From Lepisosteus oculatus (Eukaryota; Chordata; Actinopteri; Semionotiformes; Lepisosteidae), in NCBI RefSeq assembly GCF_040954835.1, contig NC_090703.1, positions 17,001,444 to 17,065,443 of the forward strand: a stretch of DNA of 64,000 nucleotides, in the 5' to 3' direction. The notes below the pieces were generated by a model that saw only the letters and a program-made list of their open reading frames with translations, was not told where the DNA came from and did no database searches. Made by a program: the position numbers and the translations under genes. Of the stretch, positions 30,701 through 39,430 are shown piece by piece (the first letter of the stretch is position 1; every line of letters begins with the position of its first letter).

Positions 30701-33700
30701 CTGCACACAAAAAACATGTAAATAGGATACAAATGAATTAGTCCTTTTTATGCATAAAAAATATAATTATATAAAATATAATATAAAAAAAAATAATTAG
30801 GAAACTTATGGCTGTCATGTCTACCACTGGAGGACAAAATAACCCATAGTCTGATTCTAGAGCAGTAACAGTACTTGAACACATTATAGCAATTTCTAAC
30901 AGCTGCATTCGTGTAACTATGCTAATAACGTATTTTAAATGATCTGCCAACAGAAAATCTGATGTTTGCATTTGAAGCTAGTATGTATCATGACTTACAG
31001 CCTGTATCATTTCCACAAAGGTACATATGGCACCTTTTCAAATGTATTGTGTGCTTTGTTTTTGGAATTGTGCATTTTATTTCTAGTCCCAGCATTGCTG
31101 CTGCCCAGCACAGGGAGCTCTGCGATCAATTCAGGACCTGAGGTCCTTTCTGCATGGAGTTTGTATGTTCTCCCCGTGTTCATGTGGGTTTCCTCTGGTT
31201 ACTCCGGTTTCCTCCCACAGTCCAAAGACATGCTGGTAGGTTATTTGGCTTCTGGGAAAACTGGACTTCATGTGAGTATGTCTGTATTTGCATCTGTGTG
31301 TGCCCTGTGGTTGACTGGTGTCCATCTTAGGCTCTGGCTCCCCCGCGAGCCTCTACTGGATAAAGTGGATAGAAAATGGATGTATGAACTGATGTCTAGT
31401 ACTTAAAGCAGTTGTTTTAAATATGCCAGGAGTCAGTTTATCTTCATGGCCAAAACTCAATTCACTTCTGTACATTTCTTGCTGTTATACCTGTTGTCAC
31501 TCTAGTTTGCACCTACCAGGGGCTTGTTTGTGAGCAGCAGGTGAAAACCTTCAGCCTTCTCCTCCTTGGCTCCAGAGTGCAGCCTGTCACTCTGCGCCAG
31601 CAGGAGGGATAGCTCATCACTGGGCAGTTCGAAGTCAAGCTGGGAGGAAGGCTCATCGTCATCCAGGCAGAGCGAGTCTCGTCGAAGCGTCCTCACCGTT
31701 GCGCAACTCTCATCTTCCTCATCCGTGTCCTTGTCCGTTTCTCCATTGTAATCGGACTCGGCGTTAGCAGTCGTGTACCTGAGAAGTCAAGAAAAGAGAA
31801 ACCTTTACTGTTCATGAAAACATTTTGAATATGTGAATGATAACAGAGCCCTGGGATGGACTGCTGCTTGCCAGGATAGGCTCCAGCTCCTCCACGACCC
31901 CAAATTGGATAAGGTGGATAAGATTTCCTTACTTAATTTTGGCATGAATGCAGGACTTAGATTACAGTACATTACATTACCACAAGAAAGATATTTTTTT
32001 TTGTTGTCATCATTTTAGCAAAATATTTCCAAGCACCAATTAAATTGACAAATGTATCTAACTTTATCAACATTTGTCTAAAGTATAAAAATAAATGACC
32101 TGACAAGACATGAGCCAGAAAGCAAAAAAATTAAAAAAGAAAGTTTGGGATTGTAAAGGTTATCATGCACACCTTTGGGTGGTTGTGCTTCTTTGACATT
32201 TCCTAATTATAATCATCATGTCTTTGATGTGTTGAGTGATGGGAAAAAAATACTTCAAAAGAAGAAGACACCCATGTTTTCCCTTTCTGATAAAAGCGTA
32301 GTTAAAAGAATAAAAACAATGACAGGCTAAATGGCTCCTAAGTGCCCTGCAATTTTCTGAAGAGATCTCCTGATGCGGTTGGATCTGTGCCACCTTTAGC
32401 TAACTGACCTGAATTTTCTAAGGTTTTTTTTCCACCTTTGTTACAAAAAAAACATAATACAAGCGTTATATAACACCCAAAGCTTTTTTTGGCTCACATG
32501 TACTCTATTAAACAGCGCACTTCACAAAAATAGCTCCTCTGCACTGTTTCGGAAGGGGGTGACCCTGAAGCCTCACTCAAGAGGTTCCAGGGAAAATAAC
32601 CACTTTCCCATCATTGTTCTGCTTCTTTTCCTCAAAGTCAGGAAGTAGGGAAGTTTTTAACACTTCTAACGTGAAGCATCCCTGATGAGGGCACGGCTAA
32701 AACATCGGATGCCGAAACAAGAAAGCCAACAAGGCCTGCGCAGGCAGGGCGCGTCCTTGTGCCAAGGATGGGCAGAGCTGCACAGCCTCCCTGCCTGCCA
32801 CCCCAGTGCTTCCTCTCCACCACCGCAGGGAAGCACCCAGGTCAGTCCCAGCGGGAGCCCAGGTAAGAGTGAAAGTGCATTTGGACGCTAATAAGATGGA
32901 GCGCTGGAGCTGTAACAGGAATTCACACAGGGGCTACCGGAAGGTGGGGGCGGCTCAAGAAAGAGCTTCTGAAAGTGTGTTTTGGCAGGAGGGATTCTTA
33001 ATTTGTTTTCTGCTTTCAGCTCGGTGCCCCTTCGGTTTCCTGTTTTCCTTCCTGGATCGGTACTCTTCAAATCTGCAGAGACAAATTCTTGAAAAAGAAG
33101 CTCCATGGGAACCCGTCTTTCAATCAACAGCGACTTGTCGCTTTGCCTGTTTTTTTTTTCCCCCCACTTTATCAAGGCCAACAACCTTTTCAAGTGTGCA
33201 AGAAGGAATGCAGGTCACGTGACTTATCCATGACGTTTCTACTCACAGTACTTGCAATATGGTACTTGCAATTTATGTTTGCATGAATGTGGAGGATCAT
33301 TTAAAGATGGACATATCCTTCATATCTCCAACGATAAATAATTGTGATTGTCCATATGCTGCTTCCACCATAACTTGCTACCACCACTTTAACTCCGTTT
33401 TCTGCAAGATATCATCTTTCCTCAAACTTAAACTTTTAGAAAACAGCATTCTCAATCCTGAGGTGTGCACACATCTTAATCTCATTTTCGGCGCAGTTTC
33501 AATTACTGTTCGAAATGCTTTCCAAAATGATGTTTTGACTGTTCAGGGATCCACACGGGTTACCACACGAGAACTCTGAGATGCATGCAATACAGGCGAT
33601 TTCAGAGACTTTTGACCTGTGAAACCTACCCTCCCTCACTTTCCCCATCGTATGCACTGGCTGGGCCTGCACTAGCTGAAAAGTAGATGGAGCTGGAGCT

Positions 33701-36532
33701 CATAGAGTCGGTGCGCTCCCTAGGCAGGAAGATTCTCCGTTTGCGTGCTGCCTTCTGACTCTCCTCCACACTGAATCTGCAGAACAAAGTGAAACAGAGA
33801 CATAAGGAGGCTTCAAATTCTTTCACATACTGTGTTATTGATCTTCATGCATTAATCTATTGCTCTCAATACTGTGGATCACTCAATAATTTCAAAAAGG
33901 TTGCGTAATATCTGTCTTGATACAGTCTCACTTGTATGGTGTCGCAACTATTTCCAAAACCATAAACAATGTGTAAAACCCGACAGATATAATTCACAAC
34001 CACATCCAGTTACAAACTGAGTCCTGCAAGTTTCTATTTTGAGCCCTACTGCTTTCGCCATTTATATTAATATGGTTCAGGCAATAGGCGATCTTTACTT
34101 TTCAACTGATTATGCCATTTAAGCACACTTAGACACCTCATAAGCAAATTTACAGACTCAAAATTGGGAAAACACCTCTCTAATTTATTGCAGTTCTCAG
34201 TTACATCTTTCAATTTAAAATGTAGTACATTCAACAAATTTAACTATCCAAGAAGAACAATATAATTTTTAAACTTATTTCAATTTGCCATATGTCATTC
34301 CTAATGAAGGGAATAATTTACAGAGTAAGCTGAGGGCATCTGCCTTTGTATTCTAGGGTTCTTTTAGTTTAATCATTTCTGCCTGATACTGACTAATAAA
34401 TCCATATCCTGTTATGTTATGCCTTTTACATTTTACTGATTGCTCTCTTCTTTCTTTCACTACTATGTTTTCTATACTAATGCTGTATAAGCCTAAAATT
34501 GATCATTTTAAAAGGAGAAATTGTCTAAATTGACCTTTCTGGTTAAACACTAGGATTAAGTAAAAAAAATACATTGTGCAGGAAAGAAGACCCATTGCTC
34601 ATTCCTTCATTTCTGTGCTTCTGCTTCCTCAGAAGGCATTCATGCCAGTTACCATTCCATTCATACAAGCATTTCTCTCCTCACTTCACATCCTGGACAA
34701 TCTGGTCAGCGATCCCCTGCAGACCGTTCCTCAGGTCAGCCACTTCAGCCCGCAGCTCAGCCACACAGTGGAGCACTGCGTCCAGCCGGCTCCACAGCTC
34801 CCCCTGCTGTTCAGGCAACACACCCCGGTCTGGCTCCAAAGACAGTGTTCCAAGTGAAGACCCTGTACATGGGCAGATTGATTAAGATAGAGTTCAATCC
34901 AAGTTTCTGATACAGCACTATTCAACTATTCAATCAAAGTAGGCTTGACGGCAATAACTGCTAAAACTATGATCAGCCTATGACAGTTTCATGGCTTAAT
35001 TAATTAATAATTAATAGTTTAATTTCTTAAACTGATGTACTTGTTCCTTCGAAAACACAGAAGCATCAATACACCACTTAAAACAGAGAAGGCAAAAAGC
35101 AAGAGAATGACTGCAAACACATATTATGTTTACAAAAACATAATAGCATGAAATTTAGCAAAAGGTATAAGGCCAGTGTGGAGAAAGAGGGAAAGAATCT
35201 GTGGGAGTCAAGGATGACATTTCACAATACTGTAAAGCCTGCCAAAATAAAGGAAACACCACTACAACGTGTTATTAGGATAGTGTGCTATCATAGGCCA
35301 CCAGAACAGCTTCAATGTGCCTTGGCATAGATTCTACAAGCGTTCTGTTGTAGGGATGTGACAACATTCTTCCATTAAAAAACTTCATCATCATCTGAGG
35401 TTTTGTTGATGGTGGTAGAAAACGCTGTCTCAGACACCACTCCAGAATCTCCTATGAGTGTGCCATTGGGTTGAGACCTCCTGACTGGGATGGCCATGAG
35501 ATATGGTTTAAATCGTTTCCATGCTCATCAAACCATTCAGTCACCACTCGTGCCCTGTGCAGGGGGGCACTGTCATCCTGGAAGATTCCACTCCCATCAG
35601 GATGACAATCGTGATCACTCAGAATGGCTTTGCCATGTAAGCAGTCAATGCACCATAAGAAACAAGCACTCGAGCCTATAGGCTTCACTTGGCAAGCATC
35701 ACACAGGTACTTATCCGCTTGTTGAGAACAGGGCAAAGGGTGACTCATTTGACCATATGACTTTTTTCCACTGCTCAATAGACCACTACTAGTGTTCTTA
35801 CACCACTTTACTTGCAAAAGTACATTTCTAGCTATAATACAAGATTTAAACACTGCAACCCAACCATGGTATCCCTCTCTCTGAGGTTGACAGACTGTAC
35901 TTAATGAAACAGCCTTAGATTGACATTTGCAGGCAGCTGATTCAGAATTGTTGGTCTGTTTTGCTCATCTATCCTGAACCAATGCATGGATATCACAGGC
36001 AGGGAGTGTGCGCTTTCGTCCACAGTTGCCTCTAGGCGATGATGTCTTTCCATTAGACGGCCATGCCAACACCACTTTAGCCACTGTTCCTCGTGAAACA
36101 TCAGCACGTTTCACAGTCTTTATCACTGAAGCTCCTGCCAAACATTCCCCAACAGTCACCCCTCTCTCAAAGCTACTGACCCTAAGCACGAAGTTAGGGT
36201 GTTAATTGCTTAATTAACTCAGGAACCATACCTGTCTAAAGCTGCTTTCAATATACAGAACACTCATTTGCTCAAGCGTTTCCTTTATGTTTGCAGCTAA
36301 CTGAAATATATTCTGCGTGCGATTTACCTGTGATATCCAGGGCTTGTGTAGTGCTGTGAACTCCAGTCGGCCCATCCGTCCTGTGCAACGCGTGTGTTGA
36401 GTTGTTTTCCAGTCTTAGCTTTCGTACCTTCCTTTTTTTCCTCTCGTTGCATATAAAATAAATAATCAATCCAGCTCCTGCGGTAGCTCCCAAGCTCAGT
36501 ACAACCAAGGTATTTGTTCCTAGTTTGCCCAT
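682..36532 (-). CDS. RMDN3: RMDN3 (PTPIP51) gene, coding exons 1-7, C-terminal part off-window
   Basis: This is the span of the RMDN3 reading frame within the window. Coding exons are 36328-36532, 34685-34862, 33630-33776, 31517-31778, 27865-27967, 21443-21503 and 682-757. Joined, they give 344 residues without a stop, and every junction is GT/AG with matching phase. In the family, RMDN3 sits in the mitochondrial outer membrane and binds VAPA/VAPB on the ER, supporting contact sites and lipid and calcium exchange. Visible parts, in order, are an N-terminal membrane helix (about residues 7-28), a basic stretch (30-41), a predicted coiled coil (about 88-128), a phospho-FFAT-like motif (about 154-164), an acidic linker (about 180-205), and the start of the TPR-like domain (from about 226). 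The human protein has about 470 residues, so roughly 125 remain beyond position 1. RMDN2 is the main alternative; the transmembrane, FFAT and coiled-coil order and the GCHFR neighbour favour RMDN3. Confidence 0.95.
4878..4891 (+). repeat. Poly-C run of 14
   Basis: Fourteen consecutive C residues in a C-rich neighbourhood inside RMDN3 intron 6. It is a likely sequencing or length-variable site, and it explains the glycine-rich tail of an open frame on the minus strand there. Confidence 0.9.
8978..9052 (+). repeat. Solo copy of the fold-back repeat end
   Basis: The sequence ACCCGAAGAAGGCTCTACAG, then GCCGAAACGTGCTG and TTTTCAGCATGGAATAAACT, ending TTTACTTGTCCC, matches the right arm at 44915-44968, and its first part matches the complement of the spacer there (44845-44870). 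It carries an AATAAA hexamer. The open frame covering it (8731-9057) is not a gene. Confidence 0.65.
15991..16900. repeat. Unclassified element with about 80-bp inverted arms
   Basis: The arm at 15991-16070 (starting GCCTTAATTGTGTTCAACCA) and the arm at 16821-16900 are imperfect inverted repeats, matching at roughly five of six bases by eye. The interior has no recognisable protein. Part of it, about 16300-16385, has an LTR-like order: an AATAAA hexamer at 16302, a pyrimidine-rich stretch, and a block ending CCTGTTACA. It could be a DNA transposon derivative, or two solo LTR pieces in opposite orientation. Confidence 0.5.
16449..16518 (-). repeat. Degenerate copy of the fold-back repeat end
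   Basis: ACACTGAAAAGTAAAAAGAG followed by TCTTCTTCGGGTATA resembles the complement of the 9.0 kb copy over its two most distinctive parts (CAGCATGG-side and CCCGAAGAAGG-side), with several differences and a small gap. It lies inside the larger element with inverted arms at 15991-16900. Confidence 0.4.
20066..20399 (+). repeat. V-SINE-like element, copy 1
   Basis: A tRNA-related head (TGCTGCCTTGCAGTGCTAGG, then a B-box-like GTCTGTATTCAATACC) is followed by the V-SINE core (GGAGATTGCATGTTCTTCTT, CTTCCACAGTCCAAAGGCAT). The tail GCCCTGCAATGGACTAGTGC is shared with fish LINE/SINE 3' ends, and the element ends GAACTGAATAAG with an AATGA-like terminus. The order is that of vertebrate V-SINEs. It is complete or nearly so and lies antisense to RMDN3 in intron 6. 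Confidence 0.8.
21443..21503 (-). CDS. RMDN3: RMDN3 coding exon 6 (TPR-like domain)
   Basis: This 61-base exon is too short to show as an ORF. It encodes [19 protein letters not shown] (residues 300-318), with split Gly299 and Trp319 at the junctions. The acceptor is CCCTATAG|GT and the donor AAGTG|GTATGG. Phases match exon 5 upstream and exon 7 far downstream. The GREEAEAAL and CHKW pattern is diagnostic for the RMDN family. Confidence 0.95.
21504..27864 (-). other. RMDN3 intron 5
   Basis: A 6.4 kb intron bounded by the exon 5 donor and the exon 6 acceptor. It contains a 5S-derived SINE fragment near its 5' end (27383-27612) and a pyrimidine-rich tract at about 25676-25715. Open frames such as 24558-24890 on the minus strand lack any known domain and overlap another open frame on the opposite strand. 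The rest appears featureless. Confidence 0.7.
27383..27612 (-). repeat. 5S-rRNA-derived SINE (SINE3-type) head, minus orientation
   Basis: Read on the minus strand, 27577-27524 contains AAGCTAAGCAGGGCTGAGCC and TGGTCAGTACCTGGATGGGA, then GACCTCCTGGGAA. This is close to the internal promoter half of 5S rRNA (A box to C box). It is followed by unrelated SINE body sequence (GCTGCTGGAAAAGGTGTTAG, CCAGTATAGTGACGGGGACA, CTTTCGGATGAGAC). A genuine 5S gene would not continue into this body and would have an intact 120-base 5S sequence. It lies in RMDN3 intron 5, sense to the gene. Confidence 0.82.
27865..27967 (-). CDS. RMDN3: RMDN3 coding exon 5 (TPR-like domain)
   Basis: The exon encodes residues 265-298 plus the first base of Gly299. 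The acceptor is CCCCCTCAG|TAT and the donor CAAG|GTGATG. The peptide [14 protein letters not shown] is the most conserved RMDN block and corresponds to the first TPR helix pair. Open frame beyond the donor is intron. Confidence 0.97.
29187..29695 (+). mobile_element. Possible non-autonomous Helitron-like element
   Basis: The 5' end TCTTACATATAAAGCTCAAT follows a host A. The 3' end is a short hairpin (CTGG-GTAAAG-CCAG, 29668-29681) about 14 bases before CTAG, which is followed by a host T. This fits the Helitron rule: 5' TC, 3' hairpin plus CTRR, insertion between A and T. There is no Rep/helicase coding sequence. The evidence is three short signals, so it could be coincidence, although the two ends also resemble a common fish repeat. 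Confidence 0.4.
30515..30540 (+). repeat. Short CCCAAA tandem tract
   Basis: CCCTTAACCCAAACCCAAAC continues with one more AAAC-type unit. It resembles, but is not, the vertebrate telomere repeat (CCCTAA). Too short for an interstitial telomere. Confidence 0.6.
31092..31382 (+). repeat. V-SINE-like element, copy 2
   Basis: It shares the core with copy 1 in the same order: GGAGTTTGTATGTTCTCCCC, GTTTCCTCCCACAGTCCAAA, GACATGCTGG, then TGTGCCCTGTGGTTGACTGG and CTGGATAAAGTGGATAGAAA. The head is diverged. It lies in RMDN3 intron 4, about 135 bp from exon 4, antisense to the gene. It accounts for the 146-residue open frame at 30966-31406. Confidence 0.82.
31517..31778 (-). CDS. RMDN3: RMDN3 coding exon 4 (acidic linker, start of TPR-like region)
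   Basis: The exon encodes the last two bases' worth of junction codon 177 and residues 178-264. The acceptor is CTTCTCAG|G and the donor CCCCTG|GTAGGT. It opens with YTTANAESD, close to the human sequence, passes through an acidic Ser/Asp/Glu-rich stretch ([12 protein letters not shown]), and ends with [12 protein letters not shown] and GFHLLLTNK at the start of the helical TPR-like domain. V-SINE-derived sequence lies about 70 bp upstream and about 135 bp downstream of this exon, in both flanking introns. Confidence 0.96.
31779..33629 (-). other. RMDN3 intron 3
   Basis: A 1.85 kb intron. It contains the 3' piece of a V-SINE close to the exon 4 acceptor (31847-31921) and an unusually GC-rich stretch at about 32690-32990. 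Overlapping open frames on both strands at 32806-33222 are explained by that composition and match no family I recognise. A ten-base palindrome around an E-box (GTCACGTGAC) lies near 33215. Confidence 0.65.
31847..31921 (+). repeat. V-SINE-like 3' tail, copy 3 (truncated)
   Basis: Only the 3' end is present: CCTGGGATGGACTGCTGCTT, CAGGATAGGCTCCAGCTCCT, and TTGGATAAGGTGGATAAG. It matches the tails of copies 1 and 2. 5' truncation is usual for LINE-mobilised elements. It sits about 70 bp from the exon 4 acceptor of RMDN3. Confidence 0.75.
33630..33776 (-). CDS. RMDN3: RMDN3 coding exon 3 (phospho-FFAT motif)
   Basis: The exon encodes residues 129-176 with split codons at both ends. The acceptor is TTCTGCAG|A and the donor GGAGG|GTAGGT. 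It contains a basic patch (RKRRIF), then [19 protein letters not shown]. This aligns with the phospho-FFAT motif by which human RMDN3 binds the MSP domain of VAPA/VAPB. In human the key phospho-acceptor is a threonine after YF; here it is Ser161, which keeps a hydroxyl side chain. The exon ends with the conserved ESEGG. Confidence 0.96.
33777..34684 (-). other. RMDN3 intron 2
   Basis: A 0.9 kb AT-rich intron between exons 3 and 2 with no recognisable element. Confidence 0.8.
34685..34862 (-). CDS. RMDN3: RMDN3 coding exon 2 (coiled coil)
   Basis: The exon encodes residues 70-127 plus two bases of codon 128. The acceptor is TGTACAG|GG and the donor GTGAA|GTGAGG. Residues 89-128 contain heptad-like leucines and valines ([19 protein letters not shown], then [16 protein letters not shown]) and match the coiled coil of RMDN3. 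The exon is GC-rich relative to its surroundings, as is typical for coding sequence in this window. The correct frame has no ATG, so it is not obvious in a simple ORF scan; other frames of the same block are open but are shadows. Confidence 0.93.
35228..36308 (-). mobile_element. Decayed Tc1-type DNA transposon in RMDN3 intron 1
   Basis: The two ends are imperfect inverted repeats. The left inner end reads CAAAATAAAGGAAACACC, and the right end read on the minus strand gives AAACATAAAGGAAACGCT; both are next to TA. Between them the minus strand encodes broken pieces of a Tc1 transposase. The helix-turn-helix region lies at 36189-35901, with [16 protein letters not shown]. The catalytic region lies near 35600-35470, with [19 protein letters not shown] and [12 protein letters not shown]. 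Frame breaks and stops separate the pieces, so no active enzyme is expected. The right end stops about 20 bp from the exon 1 splice donor. Confidence 0.9.
36328..36532 (-). CDS. RMDN3: RMDN3 coding exon 1 (start codon, membrane anchor)
   Basis: The exon encodes residues 1-68 plus one base of codon 69. The start ATG has G at -3 and G at +4. Residues 7-28 are hydrophobic with a Gly/Ala-rich centre ([17 protein letters not shown]) and are followed by a strongly basic run ([10 protein letters not shown]). This is the N-terminal signal-anchor arrangement expected for an outer mitochondrial membrane protein. The donor is ACAG|GTAAAT. The open frame runs on past the donor into intron and into the inverted repeat of a Tc1 element, so that extension is not coding. 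Similarity to human is weak in this exon; its assignment rests on position, phase and the anchor. Confidence 0.88.
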
Positions 36533-36779
36533 TACAGAAAGAAGTCTTATATACTGTATATAATAGAAAAGTACACCAAATGGTTCTAATTCATGAGAGG
36601 TCCCAAATTAACGTTTGCTCTCCACTAGATGCAATACTAAAATATATCGGAAAACAAAAATATTAAGTTAAGAGTGTCGTTTAGGAATAACTAGAAATAT
36701 ATTATTTTGTAAAATAAAAGTTTTAAAATAAAAAAAAACATATGAATGAAGCCCCATGTAATTTATTTAGAAAGTGTCC

Positions 36780-37260
36780 GTGCTTTTATTTTCTAAACGC
36801 GCTTTAAAATATGGCAGTTTCAGTGTTTCTCCTTGAATTGCACGAATACACCACGCTTTCTCCACTCAAGCCGGTTGTCTGCGTTGTACTACACTACAGC
36901 CGCTGTCATCACGTTTACTTACACTAGAAAGCCTCTTGAAAACGTAGGACCAGAATCGCACGTTTTTCTTCGTTTTTGTCTAAGTAAAGATTATTATTTA
37001 ACGTTTTATTAGCTGATATGATAATATCAGTTTCTATTTAGTATATGTGCTCACTATTTCTGTTTCGTTTTTTAGCATGCCGGGGGGAAAAAACTATAGT
37101 GTTACACCAAAACTCTTCCGTCTTGCAACCAAAAGCTATACATTTTTATACCTCGCCCCCACCGTAAGGTTAAAGTGACAGTAACCATTACGGACACAGG
37201 GTGACGAACATACAGGTCAACAAAGGTCGCAAACGAGAGATTGCCATTCAGACCGCAGCT
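36780..37260 (-). promoter_or_regulatory. Candidate RMDN3 promoter region with CpG cluster and TATA-like box
   Basis: This stretch lies 250-730 bp upstream of the RMDN3 start codon and has a local concentration of CpG dinucleotides in an otherwise CpG-poor window. On the minus strand it contains a GC-box-like GGGGGCGAGG (37151-37160) directly followed by TATAAAAATG (37141-37150). Transcription from there would give a long 5' leader. This is inference from composition and motifs; a non-coding first exon is possible. Confidence 0.35.
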
Positions 37261-38466
37261 CTCATTTGGTTGCAAGAGTAAATTAAATCATTTAAAATGT
37301 ACTAATAATCCAAATCATATTATAGCAAAGCTGAATTATTTATAGTAGTAAATAGAACGTTTGAAAGGTAAAAAAAAAACAATAAAATGCTAATACTGTA
37401 TGTTATACAGTACATTTTTCACGTTATGTGTTTAATTTCTTAAATTGATGTACTTGACCCGTCTGAGGAACATTATAAACCATTTTAATTTCCGAATTTA
37501 TTACATAATTCAAATTGTTGTAATTTACTCTTTTAAGGAACAAGTAATAGGTTTATTACATGCTAAAAAGAGATGAGAGAAAACACAACGTTTTGGCTGT
37601 GAAGCCTTTGTGTAAGCTGCTCTCTCCTGGTGAGCATCACCCCAAAGCAATTTACAAAAAATCACAATGCTGTTACAATGGAATAGTACATACAATATCT
37701 GCTGAGAATTACTCTCCCAAGCCTTTTCAGAAATTTTATTAATTTTCTCAAAATATGTTTTTTTAAATGTATAAACATTGAAAACTGCTTACTCACTTGA
37801 GTCTAGTCATTATTCTTTTTCCACTGAGCCTTCGAAAGATACATGGAGAAGATATTTCTGTTGTATATTGACAGTTATTTTCAAAATCGAAGGATTTTTT
37901 ATTGTTTATGAGCCTCAAATGACAAAGAGCTCTGAGGATATTAAAGACAGTATCTCAGTGTTGCCGTTTTCAGGGAAAAGGACATGAAGGTGATATTAAT
38001 CGAAAGGCTTTTATTTTCACCTTCATATTTTCATTGTCAAAGCTTGCGCAATGCCTGTCTACTCCACTTGGCATTTTTATGAGTTTCCCTTTTCAGATCA
38101 GATCTTTTCATTTTACTGTGTGCATAATCCACATAAGTCTTCTTTGACTTAACCATTCTATTTTTAACTCAATTAAAGTATTTCAAAATTAGAACTTGTG
38201 TAAAACAAATGTGGATGGATACCCAACTGAAATATTTATTACATACCATTTATTAAATTTATTAGATTATGTATTGGTGATTCATAATTATTGTAACATC
38301 ATCCCTTTTCATAGTGCAGCACATTTTTAACAGATAAAAGCAAATGTTCTCCAAATGGCGAGTAATATATTTTGATTAAAATCAGAGCATGTTATTTTTC
38401 TCTTGCCCTACAAATGAAACAACCTCAGCAAAGCAAAGCACTTCTTCCAACTTAAAACAAATACAC

Positions 38467-38495
38467 ATTGATTGATTGACTGACTGATTGATTGA
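38467..38495 (+). repeat. Imperfect (TTGA)n microsatellite
   Basis: CATTGATTGATTGACTGACT continues with further GATTGATTGA units. It lies between RMDN3 and GCHFR. Confidence 0.8.
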
Positions 38496-39430
38496 GAAGA
38501 ATCAGCTCTCCTATGATTAAAAGTAAAGACAGAACTCATACATATAAGATCTCTTGACATCTTTTGAGGCTTTACTGTATTTTTGTTTGAATTTTTTTAT
38601 CATGGGAACATACTCATGTAAAAGAAGACATCAAGAAATATAATTACAAGTACACAACAAAGGGCATAGAAAGATAGATTATATGTGGGGAATACCCTTA
38701 AAGCACTCTCAAAACCTGAGGGATTATAGAAAAACTAAGACCACTTCTTGGAACTGAACTCTAGTCTTTCAAAACATCCATTTTTGTTGGGAATTAAAAC
38801 AGACAAGTCTGCCTTTGGACAAAAATGAAGTATTACCAGAGGATTTCAGTAAAGGGACACCATAGAATCATGTTTCTCAATTAAACTGAAAAGTATTATG
38901 GGACACCAGGATTTGAGGTTATACATATTGACAGCCTTAAGTAATTACATTTTTGAAGGATAGTTCAAGTTTTCGCAGTTGAAAGACAAAATTAGAGCGC
39001 GGTAAGAAATCCTCAACATGTGCCCCTTTAGGAAAATTCACCATTGTTCTATGTCCGTGTTTGAGAATAAAACCACAGTGGATATTATGTGACTTTTCCA
39101 AACCACAGGATTAAAAGGGAAACCTGAGCCGAACACAGGAAAACCATAAGAGGTGGCAAATCATCCAACTGCCGTGCACTCAGGGAAGACCGGGTCTGAT
39201 TGCAACATTTTCTGAAAATTCTTGAGATAACTCTTTCATCTGTTTTCCTGTCTGAAAAATAAACAAGCTTGTCTGAGTAGCTAAATTTCTGATGGACCCC
39301 CCTGCTATATTGATATATAGATATGTGCTGTGGAATTTTATTGCCACTTGTTTTTCTCTGTTCCAATGGTACATAAATGCTTGTGTTTGATCAATCTACA
39401 GTATATACAGTACAGCATATATATATATAT

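Larger units (their letters stand above)
27968..31516 (-). other. RMDN3 intron 4
   Basis: A 3.5 kb intron. It holds a possible Helitron-type element (29187-29695), a short CCCAAA tandem tract (30515-30540) and a V-SINE-like copy (31092-31382). The 123-residue open frame at 29963-30334 on the plus strand has no recognisable family and is probably chance. Confidence 0.7.

Noticed and set aside
30966..31406. 146-residue open frame on the plus strand
   Set aside because: Mostly covered by a V-SINE-like repeat.
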